64,000 nucleotides of DNA, taken from contig CAWBVI010000002.1 of NCBI GenBank assembly GCA_963792205.1, positions 186,001-250,000 of the forward strand, in the 5' to 3' direction. This stretch comes from DATDAH01 sp963792205. Lineage in GTDB: Bacteria > Actinomycetota > Acidimicrobiia > Acidimicrobiales > DATDAH01. The notes beneath the pieces were generated by a model. That model was not told the origin of the DNA, made no database searches, and saw nothing but the letters and a program-made list of their open reading frames with translations. Position numbers and translations under genes: made by a program. Positions 44,170-54,700 of this stretch are shown piece by piece; the stretch's first letter is position 1; each line of letters starts with the position of its first letter.

Positions 44170-44962
44170 GCGCCCGCTCCCAGAGGACGGGGAACAGGGG
44201 GTGGTCCAGCGGGGCGCCGTCGGCCAGCTCGTCCTCCAGCCCCGGGAACGGCGGCGAGGTCGTCCACGGGCGGGGGGCGTGCACCATGTCGTCGCCCAGG
44301 AAGCGCACGGAGAGCACCCGCCGCCGGGGCCCGGCCTCCATGGCCCCGCCCGCCCCGTGGAGCATGAGCATGTGGAAGAAGACGGCGTCGCCCGGCTCGA
44401 GGGCCCAGGCCAGGATCGGGTAGCGCTCGGGGTCGCCCTCGATGTCGGGCAGGTCGGCCAGCGCGCCGTCCGGGAACCACTTGGCCTCGCCGTCCAGGAA
44501 CGTCCGCGGCATGTACCACGGGCCCCGGTGGGAGCCGGCCACCAGCTCGAGGGTCGACTCGCGGGGCACCGGGTCGACCGGGAGCCACAGGCTGACGTTC
44601 TGGTCGCCGGCGACGTTGTAGTACGGCAGGTCCTGGTGCCAGGGGGTGCGCTGGCGGGTGCCGGGCTCCTTGACCAGGACGTGGTCGTGGAAGAGGCGCA
44701 CGGTCGAGGCCCCCATCAGCTCGCCGGCGATGGCGGCGGCGGGGGAGTCCCGGATGAACGCCTCCATCTCGGGGATCCGGTCCCACGAGCGGAAGTCCTC
44801 GACGAAGGCCCCGTCGTCCGCGCTGCTGGCCCGCTTGGCCAGCGGCGACAGGTCGGCCAGGTTGGCCTCGATCGCGGCCCGGGCCGCCTCGATGTCGGCG
44901 GGGGAGAACGCCCCCCGGACGCAGACGGCCCCGTCCCGCCAGTAGTCGCCCTCGATCTTCAC
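44166..44962 (-). CDS. phytanoyl-CoA dioxygenase (PhyH)-family protein in the hut operon, 3' frameshift
   Basis: GTG 44962 overlaps the hutU stop. The roughly 265-residue protein has the Fe(II)/2-oxoglutarate facial triad pattern: TPWHQDLPYYN (HxD) and later HGAGGAMEAGPRRRVLSVRF with the distal histidine and the 2-oxoglutarate arginine. Near the end the frame must change by one base near 44175 to reach the stop at 44166; without it the ORF would run on through def. PhyH-type enzymes hydroxylate small molecules or lipids. Its place in a histidine operon is unexplained; it may act on a histidine-derived compound such as ergothioneine or an N-methylated histidine, which is speculation. Confidence 0.78.
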
Positions 44963-46614
44963 GCCGGGTCCATGGGGATGCGCACGCCCCGCTCGTCGGC
45001 GACCTCCCGGGCCCGCTCGTAGCCGGCGTCGACGTGGCGGATGACGCCCGTGCCGGGGTCGTTGGTCAACACCCGCTCCAGCTTCTCGGCGGCCAGGTCG
45101 GTGCCGTCGGCCAGGGCCACCATGCCGGCGTGGATGGAGCGGCCGATGCCGACCCCGCCGCCGTGGTGGATGCTGACCCAGGTGGCCCCGCTGGCGGTGT
45201 TGACCAGGGCGTTGAGCAGGGGCCAGTCGGCGATGGCGTCGGAGCCGTCGGCCATGGCCTCGGTCTCCCGGTAGGGGGAGGCGACCGAGCCGGAGTCGAG
45301 GTGGTCCCGGCCGATGACGATGGGGGCCGACACCTCGCCGGAGCGCACCAGCTCGTTGAAGCGCAGGCCGAGGCGGTGGCGCTCGCCGTAGCCCAGCCAG
45401 CAGATGCGGGCGGGCAGGCCCTGGAAGGCCACCCGCTCGCCGGCCAGGCCGATCCAGCGGTGCAGGCCCTCGTCGTCGGGGAACTCCTCGAGCACGGCCC
45501 GGTCGGTGGCGGCGATGTCGGCTGGGTCCCCGGACAGGGCCACCCAGCGGAACGGTCCCTTGCCCTCGCAGAACAGCGGGCGGATGTACGCGGGCAGGAA
45601 GCCGGGGTACTCGAAGGCCCGGTCGAAGCCGCCGAGCTTGGCCTCGGTGCGCAGGCTGTTGCCGTAGTCGAAGACCTCCGCGCCCCCGTCGAGGAAGCCG
45701 ACCATGGCCTGGCAGTGCGTGGCCATCGATTCGCGGGCCCGGCGGGTCAGCTCGGCCGGGTCGGTGCGGGCCATCTCGGCCGTGGCCTCGGGCGTCAGGT
45801 CGGCGGGGACGTAGCTGAGCGGGTCGTGGGCGCTGGTCTGGTCGGTGACGACGTCGGCGGCGAAGTCGAGGTCCAGCAGCTGGGGCAGGACCACGGCGGC
45901 GTTGCCGGCGAGGCCGACCGACAGGGCCCGCCGCTCGTCCCGGGCCCGGGTGCAGCGGGCCACGGCGTCCTCCAGGTCGTCGGCGACCTCGTCGAGGTAG
46001 CGGGTCTCGAGCCGACGCTGGATGCGGTGCGGGTCGACCTCGACGCAGAGGGCCACGCCGTCGTTGAGGGTGACGGCCAGGGGCTGGGCCCCGCCCATGC
46101 CCCCCAGCCCGGCGGTCAGGGTGATGGTCCCGGCCAGCGTGCCCCCGAAGCGGCGGCGGCCGATCTCGGCGAAGCACTCGTAGGTCCCCTGGAGGATCCC
46201 CTGGGTGCCGATGTAGATCCAGGAGCCGGCGGTCATCTGCCCGTACATGGTGAGGCCGAGGTCCTCGAGGCGGCGGAACTCGTCCCAGGTGGCCCAGTCG
46301 GGCACCAGGTTGGAGTTGGCGATGAGGACCCGGGGCGCCCATTCGTGGGTGCGCATGACGCCGACGGGCTTGCCCGACTGGACGAGCAGGGTCTGGTCGC
46401 CCTCCAGGGTGGTGAGGGTGCGGCAGATGGCGTCGAAGGCGTCCCAGGACCGGGCGGCACGTCCCGTGCCGCCGTAGACGACGAGGTCGTCGGGGCGCTC
46501 GGCCACCTCGGGGTCGAGGTTGTTCATGAGCATGCGCAGGGCGGCCTCCTGCGGCCAGCCCTGGCAGGACAGCTCGGTGCCCCGGTCGGCCCGCACCGGT
46601 CTCGGTCCTGCCAT
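44959..46614 (-). CDS. hutU: urocanate hydratase HutU
   Basis: HutU converts urocanate to imidazolonepropionate using tightly bound NAD. The 551-residue length is standard, GLGGMGGAQPLA (169-180) is the NAD site, and FCEGKGPFRWVALSGDP contains the conserved active-site cysteine. ATG 46614 follows GAGGAGGAC. It is ten bases downstream of hutH. Confidence 0.96.
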   Translation of the reverse strand: MAGPRPVRADRGTELSCQGWPQEAALRMLMNNLDPEVAERPDDLVVYGGTGRAARSWDAFDAICRTLTTLEGDQTLLVQSGKPVGVMRTHEWAPRVLIANSNLVPDWATWDEFRRLEDLGLTMYGQMTAGSWIYIGTQGILQGTYECFAEIGRRRFGGTLAGTITLTAGLGGMGGAQPLAVTLNDGVALCVEVDPHRIQRRLETRYLDEVADDLEDAVARCTRARDERRALSVGLAGNAAVVLPQLLDLDFAADVVTDQTSAHDPLSYVPADLTPEATAEMARTDPAELTRRARESMATHCQAMVGFLDGGAEVFDYGNSLRTEAKLGGFDRAFEYPGFLPAYIRPLFCEGKGPFRWVALSGDPADIAATDRAVLEEFPDDEGLHRWIGLAGERVAFQGLPARICWLGYGERHRLGLRFNELVRSGEVSAPIVIGRDHLDSGSVASPYRETEAMADGSDAIADWPLLNALVNTASGATWVSIHHGGGVGIGRSIHAGMVALADGTDLAAEKLERVLTNDPGTGVIRHVDAGYERAREVADERGVRIPMDPA

Positions 46615-46624
46615 CTCGTCCTCC

Positions 46625-48145
46625 TCAGTCCAGGGGCCCGGTGACGGCCTCGACGGCCTCGACCAGCGCGCCGGACGACACCAGCTCCTCGGCCGTGGCC
46701 AGGTCGGGGGCCAGCCAGCGGTCGGGGCCGGCCCCCGCCACCCCGGCGTCCCGCAGGGCGGTCAACGCGGCACCGGTCCCCGCCGCGGGCTCCAGGGGCC
46801 GGCGGAAGTCCAGCCCGCGGGCGGCGCAGACCAGCTCGCAGGCGATGATCCGGCCCAGGTTGGCCACCGAGCGCCGCAGCTTGCGGGCCGCGCCCCAGCC
46901 CATGGACACGTGGTCCTCCTGCATGGCGGAGGTGGGCAGGGAGTCGACGCTGGCCGGGGCGGCCAGCCGCCGGTTCTCGGCCACCATGGCGGCCTGGGTG
47001 TACTGGGCCAGCATCAGGCCTGAGTTCACGCCCGCGTCCTCGACCAGGAACGGGGGCAGGCCCTGGGAGCGGGTCTGGTCCAGCAGGCGGTCGGTCCGGC
47101 GCTCGGCGATGGCCCCGACCTCGGCGGTGGCCACGGCCAGGAAGTCGCAGGCGAAGCCCACGGGGGCGCCGTGGAAGTGGCCGCAGGACTCGACCCGGCC
47201 GTCGGGCAGCACGGTGGGGTTGTCGATGGCCGAGCCCAGCTCGACGTCGGCCACCCCCGCGGCGTGGGCGACCGTGTCCCGGGCGGCGCCGTGGACCTGG
47301 GGCGTGCAGCGCAGCGAGTAGGCGTCCTGGACCCGGGGGTCGTCGGTGCGGTGGCTGGCCACGATCGGGCTGTCGGCCAGCAGGCGGCGCAGGTTGGCGG
47401 CGCTGGCCGTCTGCCCGGCATGGGGGCGCAGGGCCATGAGGTCCTCGGCGAAGGCCCGGTCGGTGCCCAGGAGGGCCTCGACCGACATGGCGGCGGTGAT
47501 GTCGGCGGCCCGGACCAGGACCCGGAGGTCGGCGAGGGCCAGGACCAGCAGGCCGAGCATGCCGTCGGTGCCGTTGATGAGGGCCAGGCCCTCCTTGGCC
47601 CGCAGGGTCAAGGGCTCGATGCCGGCGGCGGCCAGGGCGGGGGCGCACTCGCCCTCGCCGATGAGGGCCAGGGCGACGTGGGCCAGGGGGGCCAGGTCCC
47701 CGCTCGCCCCGAGCGAGCCGTACTCGTGCACCGCGGGGGTGATGTCGGCGTTGAGCAGGGCCACGATGGTGTCGACCACGACCGGGCGCACGCCCGAGTA
47801 GCCCATGGCCAGGGTCCGGGCCCGCAGCAGCATCATGGCCCGGACCACTTCGGGCTCGACCAGGGGTCCCATGCCGGCGGCGTGGGAGCGGATGAGGCCC
47901 CGCTGGAGCTCCTCTCGCCGCTCGGGCGGGATGGCGGTGTTGGCCAGCGACCCGAAGCCGGTGGAGATGCCGTAGACGGGCTCGTCGGAGGCGGCGTGGT
48001 CCTCGACGATGGCCGCGCTCCGGGCCAGCGCCTCGCCGGCGTCGTCCCCGACGCTCACCTGAGCACCTCGCCGGGCGACGCTCACGACCTCGGCCGCGGT
48101 CAGTCCCCCGGTGCCGATCACGACGGGTGCGGAGTCGACGTCCAA
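46625..48145 (-). CDS. hutH: histidine ammonia-lyase HutH
   Basis: HutH deaminates histidine to urocanate, the first step of the pathway. The A147-S148-G149 triad in GSLGASGDLAPLAH forms the MIO cofactor. The 506-residue length is normal. TTG 48145 or GTG 48121 are the possible starts; neither has a good ribosome binding site. It begins the operon hutH-hutU-phyH-def-hutF-hutI, whose genes overlap or touch. Confidence 0.95.
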   Translation of the reverse strand: MDVDSAPVVIGTGGLTAAEVVSVARRGAQVSVGDDAGEALARSAAIVEDHAASDEPVYGISTGFGSLANTAIPPERREELQRGLIRSHAAGMGPLVEPEVVRAMMLLRARTLAMGYSGVRPVVVDTIVALLNADITPAVHEYGSLGASGDLAPLAHVALALIGEGECAPALAAAGIEPLTLRAKEGLALINGTDGMLGLLVLALADLRVLVRAADITAAMSVEALLGTDRAFAEDLMALRPHAGQTASAANLRRLLADSPIVASHRTDDPRVQDAYSLRCTPQVHGAARDTVAHAAGVADVELGSAIDNPTVLPDGRVESCGHFHGAPVGFACDFLAVATAEVGAIAERRTDRLLDQTRSQGLPPFLVEDAGVNSGLMLAQYTQAAMVAENRRLAAPASVDSLPTSAMQEDHVSMGWGAARKLRRSVANLGRIIACELVCAARGLDFRRPLEPAAGTGAALTALRDAGVAGAGPDRWLAPDLATAEELVSSGALVEAVEAVTGPLD

Positions 48146-48201
48146 GCGGACGTCAAGCTACGCCCACCGGTGGAGGGACGTCCCCGCACCGCCGTGGCCG
48201 T

Positions 48202-48219
48202 TGACCGGACGACCGGTCA
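48202..48219. promoter_or_regulatory. palindrome in the hutH-corA divergent promoter region
   Basis: TGACCGG (48202-48208) and CCGGTCA (48213-48219) form a perfect 7-bp inverted repeat around ACGA. It lies 57 bases before the hutH start and 85 before the corA start, in the 158-base divergent region. It could be the operator of the hut regulator; no regulator gene is in the window to support this. Confidence 0.42.
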
Positions 48220-48303
48220 GGGGGACACTGCTCACCCCACGTCAGCGAGATCGGTCCTGCGAGATCGGTTCTCCGGGACGCCTACGGATCGGGAGCCGGA
48301 GCC

Positions 48304-49273
48304 GTGATCATCGACGTCGCGTCGTACCGGGGAGGCAAGCGCGTCGCCCACGTCACCACCCTCGACGAGGCCCTGGAGACCTGTGCGGTCGGACGGCTTC
48401 GTCTGGCTGGGGCTCTACGAGCCCACCGAGGAGGAGTTCGACGTCGCCTGCCGCCAGTTCGACCTGCACGAGCTGGCCGTGGAGGACGCCATCAACGCTC
48501 ATCAGCGGGCCAAGCTCGAGGTCTACGGCGACACCGTGACCATGGTGCTGAAGACCGCTCGCTACCTCGACGCCGAGGAGGAGGTCGAGTTCGGGGAGAT
48601 CTTCCTCTTCGTCGACCGCGGGTTCGTCGTCGCCGTGCGCCACGGGAAGGCCAGCGCCCTGGCCGAGGTGCGCCACCAGCTCGAGACGAGCTCGGACCGA
48701 CTGGCGTGCGGGCCCAGCGCCGTGCTCCACGCCATCGTCGACCGGGTCGTGGACGACTACCTGCCGGTCATCGACGGCATCGAGAAGGACATCGAGGAGG
48801 TCGAGGCCGAGGTCTTCTCACCCCGGCGAGAGAACCCGGTCGAGCGCATCTACAACCTGAAGCGGGAGGTCCTCGAGTTCAGCCGGGCGACGGTGCCGCT
48901 GAGCGAGGCCGTGGCCCAGCTGGCCGAGGGACGGGTGCCGGCCATCCACGGCGACATCCAGCCCTACTTCCGCGACGTGCAGGACCACCTGGCCCGGATC
49001 AACGACCGGGTCGCGTCGGGCCGAGACATGCTCACCAGCGTCCTGGAGGCCAACCTCACGCAGGTCGGGGTGCGCCAGAACGAGGACATGCGCAAGATCT
49101 CGGCCTGGGTGGCCATCGGTGCGGTGCCCACGTTGCTGGCCGGGATCTTCGGGATGAACCTGCGCCACATGCCGTTGCTGGAGCACGAGCTGGCCTTCCC
49201 GATCGTGCTCCTGCTGATGGGGGCCGTGGCCGGGGGCCTCTTTGCCCTGTTCCGCAGCCGCGACTGGCTCTGA
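48304..49273 (+). CDS. corA: CorA-family magnesium/cobalt transporter, frameshifted in this assembly
   Basis: The gene starts at GTG 48304 (IIDVASYRGGKRVAHVTTLD) and breaks near 48383, where one base must be skipped to continue DGFVWLGLYEPTEEEFDVAC. The long cytoplasmic domain is followed by two membrane spans with the selectivity loop GIFGMNLRHMP between them, the GMN motif of CorA channels. Removing one base gives 323 codons. CorA forms pentamers that import Mg2+. Confidence 0.86.
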
Positions 49274-49330
49274 CCCGAGCCTCCGGCCTGACAGGGCTGC
49301 GGTTCGGGGCTGAGGACTAGGGTCACCGGC

Positions 49331-50485
49331 GTGGTGGTCGTCCGCCGGCCGGTACGCAGCGCCGAGGTGGCGGTGATCGCCGGGATCGAGGATCCAGTGG
49401 TTCGCAACCTCTGGATCACCCACGCCTATCACGAGTGGGGGGTGGCCCTGTCCCGGCTGATGGGCGACGAGGACGTCTCCTGGTGCGGGTTCGGGACGTG
49501 GGCGTCGAAGTCGGCGGGACGCACGATCCGGGGCGACGAGCTCCCCGGGCTCCTGCGCGACGCCCTCGACCAGAGCGAGCACCTCGATTCGACGACGAAG
49601 TGGGTGGGCCGGTTCACCGGCTTCTTCAGCCACCTCCGGCTGACTGACCGGCTGGAGCGCTCGCACCTGTTCGGCGTGGCCGACCGGGTCGCGGTCGAGA
49701 TCAGCGGCCAGGTCGCCCGCGGCAACCTGCTGGTCTTCACCGAGCTCGGCTCGATCCTGGCCGGCGTCGTCGACGCCTTCGAACGCCGGCCCCGCCCGAG
49801 GGTGGATGACTACGAGGCCGTCGTCGAGCCGTTGCTCGCCGCCAACACCCCCCAGGGGGTGGACGGCTCGCTCCTCGAGCAGGCCCTGCGGGCCTGGTGG
49901 GCGGCCGTCTTCGACACCGACCCGGCCACGCGCAGCCAGCACGTGCTCGAAGGCAACATCGCTGCCGTGCTCCACGAGCAGCAGCGGCTCCAGGACGCCA
50001 TCGCCGGGGCACTCGACGCCGCCGTCACCCTCGGCTTCCAGGCGGTCGTCCACGACGTGATCCAGGCCGTCCGACTGGAGGGCGCCCTGCACCGGATCCT
50101 CGACCGGATGCTGGCCAAGCTCAGCGACGAGATGGAAGGGGCCTGGCGCCATGTGGTCACCGAGGAGCTCACCACGCTGGAAACCCCGGACGAGACCCTG
50201 CGCCTCGGCCGGGACCTCCCGCCCCTCGGCCAGGACGTGTTCCCGGCCTCGCTGATGATGCTCGCCGAACCGACCCCCAGCGATCTCTGGACGGCCTGGA
50301 ACCGGGCCCAGGCGGACCTCCGAGGCACCGCCGCCGACGACTGGAGCCTCCTCGATCAGCGGATGAACTACATCGTCAACCTGTTCCGTTCCCGCCAGCA
50401 GCACCGTCCGCTGCTCGATCCGCCCTTCACCGACGCCCAGTTGACGGTCATGGCGCTCGGCCAGCTGCCCGAGCCACCTCTCTAG
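49331..50485 (+). CDS. hypothetical protein (384 aa), family not recognised
   Basis: The ORF starts at GTG 49331 without a strong ribosome binding site and is read in the coding frame judged from base composition. The protein is soluble and mostly helical, with LWITHAYHEWGVALSRLMGD and SWCGFGTWASKSAGRTIRGD near the N-terminus and a tryptophan-rich stretch LDQRMNYIVNLFRSRQQHRP near the end. No catalytic motif, signal peptide or span is visible. It is convergent with the MpaB-type gene. Confidence 0.65.
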   Translation: MVVVRRPVRSAEVAVIAGIEDPVVRNLWITHAYHEWGVALSRLMGDEDVSWCGFGTWASKSAGRTIRGDELPGLLRDALDQSEHLDSTTKWVGRFTGFFSHLRLTDRLERSHLFGVADRVAVEISGQVARGNLLVFTELGSILAGVVDAFERRPRPRVDDYEAVVEPLLAANTPQGVDGSLLEQALRAWWAAVFDTDPATRSQHVLEGNIAAVLHEQQRLQDAIAGALDAAVTLGFQAVVHDVIQAVRLEGALHRILDRMLAKLSDEMEGAWRHVVTEELTTLETPDETLRLGRDLPPLGQDVFPASLMMLAEPTPSDLWTAWNRAQADLRGTAADDWSLLDQRMNYIVNLFRSRQQHRPLLDPPFTDAQLTVMALGQLPEPPL

Positions 50486-50540
50486 GACGGGCGCGGAGAG
50501 GCCGAGGCTCGGTGGTCGCCTCGCCTCTCGGCTCGGCTCC

Positions 50541-51707
50541 TCAGACGCGCACGCCCCACTGGTCGGCCAAGTGGGTGGGGATCTGGAAGGCGGCCCGGTC
50601 CCCGCCGCGGACCGCGTCCACCATCGCCTGGAGCATCCAGCGCCCCAGCTTGGACGACGCCGACTCCGGTCGCATCCACGCCGGTAGCCCGCCGAGGAGG
50701 TCACTGGCCCGCGCCGTCGAACGAAGGAGGTGGCGCGTCCAGTCGGCCTTCGGGACTCCGATCAGGTTGGCGACGTGGTCGTCCACGTAGAACCGGACGG
50801 CGCTGGCGGGCAGCCCCTTGAGCGGTCGGGGCAAGGGGTCCCGGGCCACGTCCAGGAGCGCTGCGGCCATCGCACCACCGGCCTCGCTGGCCCCGAGCTG
50901 GCGGCGGTGGACGGCGTCGAGCAGCGACCGGGTGTCGTCCCGGTCGAGCGGGAGGAGGTCGTCCCTGACCCCGAGCAGGTGGCCGACCACGCACCAGGTG
51001 TGCAGGTAGGCGTCGGCTTCTTCGGAGGTGTAGCGGAAGTGGGTGCGGTCGAACACCTGGAAGACGATCTCGGTGAAGGTGAGCAGGGTCTCGAGCAGGT
51101 CCTCCTGGTTGACCGGGTGCCCCCACGCCGGGTCCCAGCGCGGCGTGATCGTCGAATCCGCGGTCCTGGCCACCTGTGGGTCGTTGAGGATGAGCCAGCG
51201 CGCTCCCGCGTGCATGAGCCGGACATGGCGCGCGTGACGATGCCCCGACGCTCCCGGCTCGAGGCCCCCGGGCCGGAGGACGTCCACGTGGAACTGCGCC
51301 GTCTCGTTCAGCCGCCGGCGGGTGTCGGTTCGCAGCCGGGCGGTGAGGAACAGCACCTGCACCCCCCGGTCACAGGCGTAGGCCATGGGCAGCGAAGCGC
51401 CGAACAGGGCGGAGAAGACGTGGAGGCCCCAGTTGCCGAACCGCTCCGACGCCAGCGCGACCTTGGCCGGGTCGGCCCATGACGGCCATGGTGCCGGTGC
51501 GCTCAGATAGGCGGCGACCGCCGGATGCTGCTGCTCGGGATCGAGGTCGACGTGGCGCACCAGGTGCCCGAGGAGCTCCCCATGGTCGAGCGGGCCGACC
51601 GCAGCCGCGGCCCGGTCGGCGAAGTACGCGGCAACCACGGCGTCGGCGGCCGGGTCGGCGACCTCGCGCAACGGATCCAGCGTCTTGTCGTCCCAGGTCC
51701 GCGCCAT
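50541..51707 (-). CDS. MpaB/latex-clearing-protein-like oxygenase (DUF2236)
   Basis: ATG 51707 follows GGGAGG. The 388-residue helical protein has features of the heme-binding MpaB/Lcp oxygenase superfamily: SALFGASLPMAYACDRGVQ, HVRLMHAGARW with the conserved histidine-x2-arginine region, NQEDLLETLLTFTEIVF and DAYLHTWCVVGHLLGV. Members oxidise hydrophobic polymers or unknown lipids. No signal peptide is visible, so it probably acts inside the cell. Confidence 0.78.
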   Translation of the reverse strand: MARTWDDKTLDPLREVADPAADAVVAAYFADRAAAAVGPLDHGELLGHLVRHVDLDPEQQHPAVAAYLSAPAPWPSWADPAKVALASERFGNWGLHVFSALFGASLPMAYACDRGVQVLFLTARLRTDTRRRLNETAQFHVDVLRPGGLEPGASGHRHARHVRLMHAGARWLILNDPQVARTADSTITPRWDPAWGHPVNQEDLLETLLTFTEIVFQVFDRTHFRYTSEEADAYLHTWCVVGHLLGVRDDLLPLDRDDTRSLLDAVHRRQLGASEAGGAMAAALLDVARDPLPRPLKGLPASAVRFYVDDHVANLIGVPKADWTRHLLRSTARASDLLGGLPAWMRPESASSKLGRWMLQAMVDAVRGGDRAAFQIPTHLADQWGVRV

Positions 51708-51747
51708 GCACCGGCCTCCCCCGGCGGAGAGTAGGACGTGGCCGGCC

Positions 51748-54700
51748 TCAGCGCCGCGGCGAGCCCACTTCGCGGTGGGCCAGGTAGGTGAGGCCTTGGC
51801 GCTCCGCCGACGCCAGGGCGGCCGCCCAGGCCTGCGCGGCGTCCTCGTCTCGGCCCTCGGCGGTGGCCATGGCCGCCCGCACCCGGTGGAGCTCAGGCTC
51901 GAAGAGCCGCTCCCCGGTCATCTCCATGGTGACGGCGGCCTCGTCCAGCACGTGACGGGCGCGGGCCGGGTCCAGACGAAGGAGGGCCTCGGCGTGGAGG
52001 GCGCCGAAGTACGGCCGGAGGTGGCGGGCGTCGGCGTCGAGGCGGTCGATCCCGCCCTCCAACGTCCGCAGCCCCTCCGCCGGGTCGTCGTGGGCCTCCG
52101 CCCACCCGGCGAGGATCATCGACCATCCCTGCCACTGGGTGTGCTCGGCCTCGCCCGCGACCGACCGCGCCCGTCCGGCGGCGTCGGCCGCCGCCTCGAC
52201 GTTCCCTCGCGCGGCTTCCCCCATCGCCCGGGTCACGAGGTACATGGCCAGCGAGCCGGGTTCTTGAGCCGACTCGGCGAGCTGCTGGCAGGTGTCCCAT
52301 CGGGTCTCGGCGGCGTCGGTCCCGTCGCGGAGCAGGTGGACCAGACCCGACAGCGACAGGCCCCCGACCCAGCCGTTGACGGTGGGGCCGGCCACCTTGG
52401 CGACGGCGACGGCCTGGTCGAGCCCGAAGCCGAGGTCCGCGAGGGTCGCCTCGAGCGCGTCGACGTTGGCCGCATCGGCGCCGAGCCAGACCGACATGGC
52501 GTCGCGCACGACGCGGGCGACGCCCTGGAACCAGTGGTCGCCTGTGGCGTCGGCGACCTCGACGACCTCGGCGGCGCGACGCAAGGCCCGGTCGAACTCA
52601 CCCAACGACTGCTCACTGATGGCGAGCAGGAGCCCGGCATAGACCTGCGCCTGGGCGGCACCGAGCTGGCGGGCCAGGACCAGGAGGCGGGCCGCGTTGT
52701 CGCGCTGTTCGGTCAGAGGGACCTGGCCGGTCATCCCGGAGGCGACCGTGTGCTGGATGCGGAGTTCGAGCTCGCGCGCCTCAGCGTCGCCCTGGTCCTC
52801 GAGCAGGTCGAGCAGGCCGATGGCCGCCTCGAGGTGCTGGGCGGCCTCCGCCCAGTGGCGGGCCCGCGTGGCCCGACGGGCGGCCCGGGCCCAGTAGTCG
52901 ATGGCCTCGGGCCGGCGGGCCGCCTGAAGGTGACGGGCGATGGCCTCGGCGGGGACCGTCGGGTCGTCCCGCTCGAGGAGACGGTCGGCCAGCTGTCCGT
53001 GCAGCGACCGCCGCTCCCGGAGCAGGACGGACTCGTAGGCCGTCTGGTGGAGCAGGGCATGGCGGAACTCGAACACCACCCGGCCGTCGGTGGCGGGGCG
53101 AGGTTCGACGATGCGTTCGTCGATCAATCGGTCCAGACCGTCGGACGGCGCGTCCGGCAGCAGCACGTCGAGGGTGTCGGCGTCGAAGCGGGTCCCGATG
53201 ACCGCGGCGGCCTGAGCGACCTGGCGAGCCGAGCCCAGACGGTCGAGGCGAGCGGTGAGCAGCCCCTGCAGGCCGGCGGGCACGTCGTCGCCGGCGGCCA
53301 GGTAGGACTCGGTGAGCTCTTCGACGAACAGCGGGTTGCCGGCGCCGCGGAGGGCGATCTCCCGGAGGACGTCGTCGGGCAGGGCCCGATCGGCGGCCAC
53401 CTGCCGGGCCAGCGCCTCCACCTCGGTCCGGCCGAGCTCGTCGAGGGTCCACACGTGAGGGGCCGCGAGCGGCCTCAGGTCGAGATCGTGGTCGGTTCGG
53501 GCCGTGAGCAGGAGGAGCACCGGCCGGTCGAGTCGGCCCAGCGCGGCGACGAGATCGAGGGTCGTGGGGTCGGCCCAGTGGACGTCTTCGACCACGACCA
53601 CCGAGGCGGCGTCGGCCAGTGTCGTGGCCAGCCGGGCCAACCAGGTGGAGCGGGACTCCTCGGCGGCCTGCCCCGCGACATCCTCGACCAGGCCGGGCAC
53701 GGGCGGGTCGACGGCGCCGAGTGGGTGCAGCGGCGTGGCCCGGTGGGTCTCGCGACAGATGAGGACGACGGTGGGCTCGTCCCGGCGGTCGGCGAACGCC
53801 CGGACCAAGCGGGACTTCCCCGCCCCGGCGTCGCCGAGGAGCACGGACACCACGGCCCGCCCATCGGCGCTGTCGGCCGCACGGTGCTCCAGCCAATCCA
53901 GCTCGGCGCCGCGACCCACGAGGGGCGGCAGATCCGAGCCGTACCGGGCCTCCACCCGAGAGCGGGCCGTGGTCGCGCCGAGGGCCCGCCACACCTGCAC
54001 CGGCCCGTCGATGCCCTTCAATGCGAGCTGTCCCTGGTCTTCGAGGTCGAACCAGCCTTCGACCTGGCGCGCGGTGTCCCCGCTGAGCAGGATCTGGCCG
54101 GGGTCGGCCGCGGCCTGGAGCCGGGCGGCCAGCGTGGGCGTGAGTCCCACCAGGTCGTCGGGCTCGGGGTGGCCGTCGGTGCCCATGTCGGCGACCACCG
54201 TCAGCCCGCTGTGGATTCCGACGCGGGCCTGGAGGTCGCCGTCGAACGGTGCCGAGGTCGACGGGCGCAGCGCCGCGACCCGTCCGAGCACGTCCAGGCC
54301 GGCCCGCACCGCCCGGCGGGCGTCGTCCCCGTGGGCGACGGGCCATCCGAAGTAGGCGAACACGCCGTCGCCCTGGACCCGGGCCACCGTGCCGTCGAGC
54401 CCATCGATGACCTCGCCGACGGCACCGTGGTAGGTGCGGAGGACGTCCCGCATGTCCTCGGGGTCGAGGCGGGTGGTCAGGTTGCTGGAGTTGACCAGAT
54501 CGACGAAGAACGCCGTCACCCACCGACGGTCGCCGTCACCCAGCCCGTCCCGGCCGGTTCCGAGGGTGGCCGGGACACGATCCCCCACGCCCTGCCCGCA
54601 GCCACCGCAGTAGCGGTCGGCCGGATCGTTGACGAACCCGCACCCGACGCACGCGAGCTCGAGGGTGGTGCCGCACCGGCCACAGAACCGCCGGGCCGAC

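Noticed and set aside
42260..46342. One 1360-codon open frame covering hutF, def shadow and phyH
   Set aside because: It joins phyH and hutF only because a base near the phyH stop is lost; def is read in another frame, and each gene has its own start.
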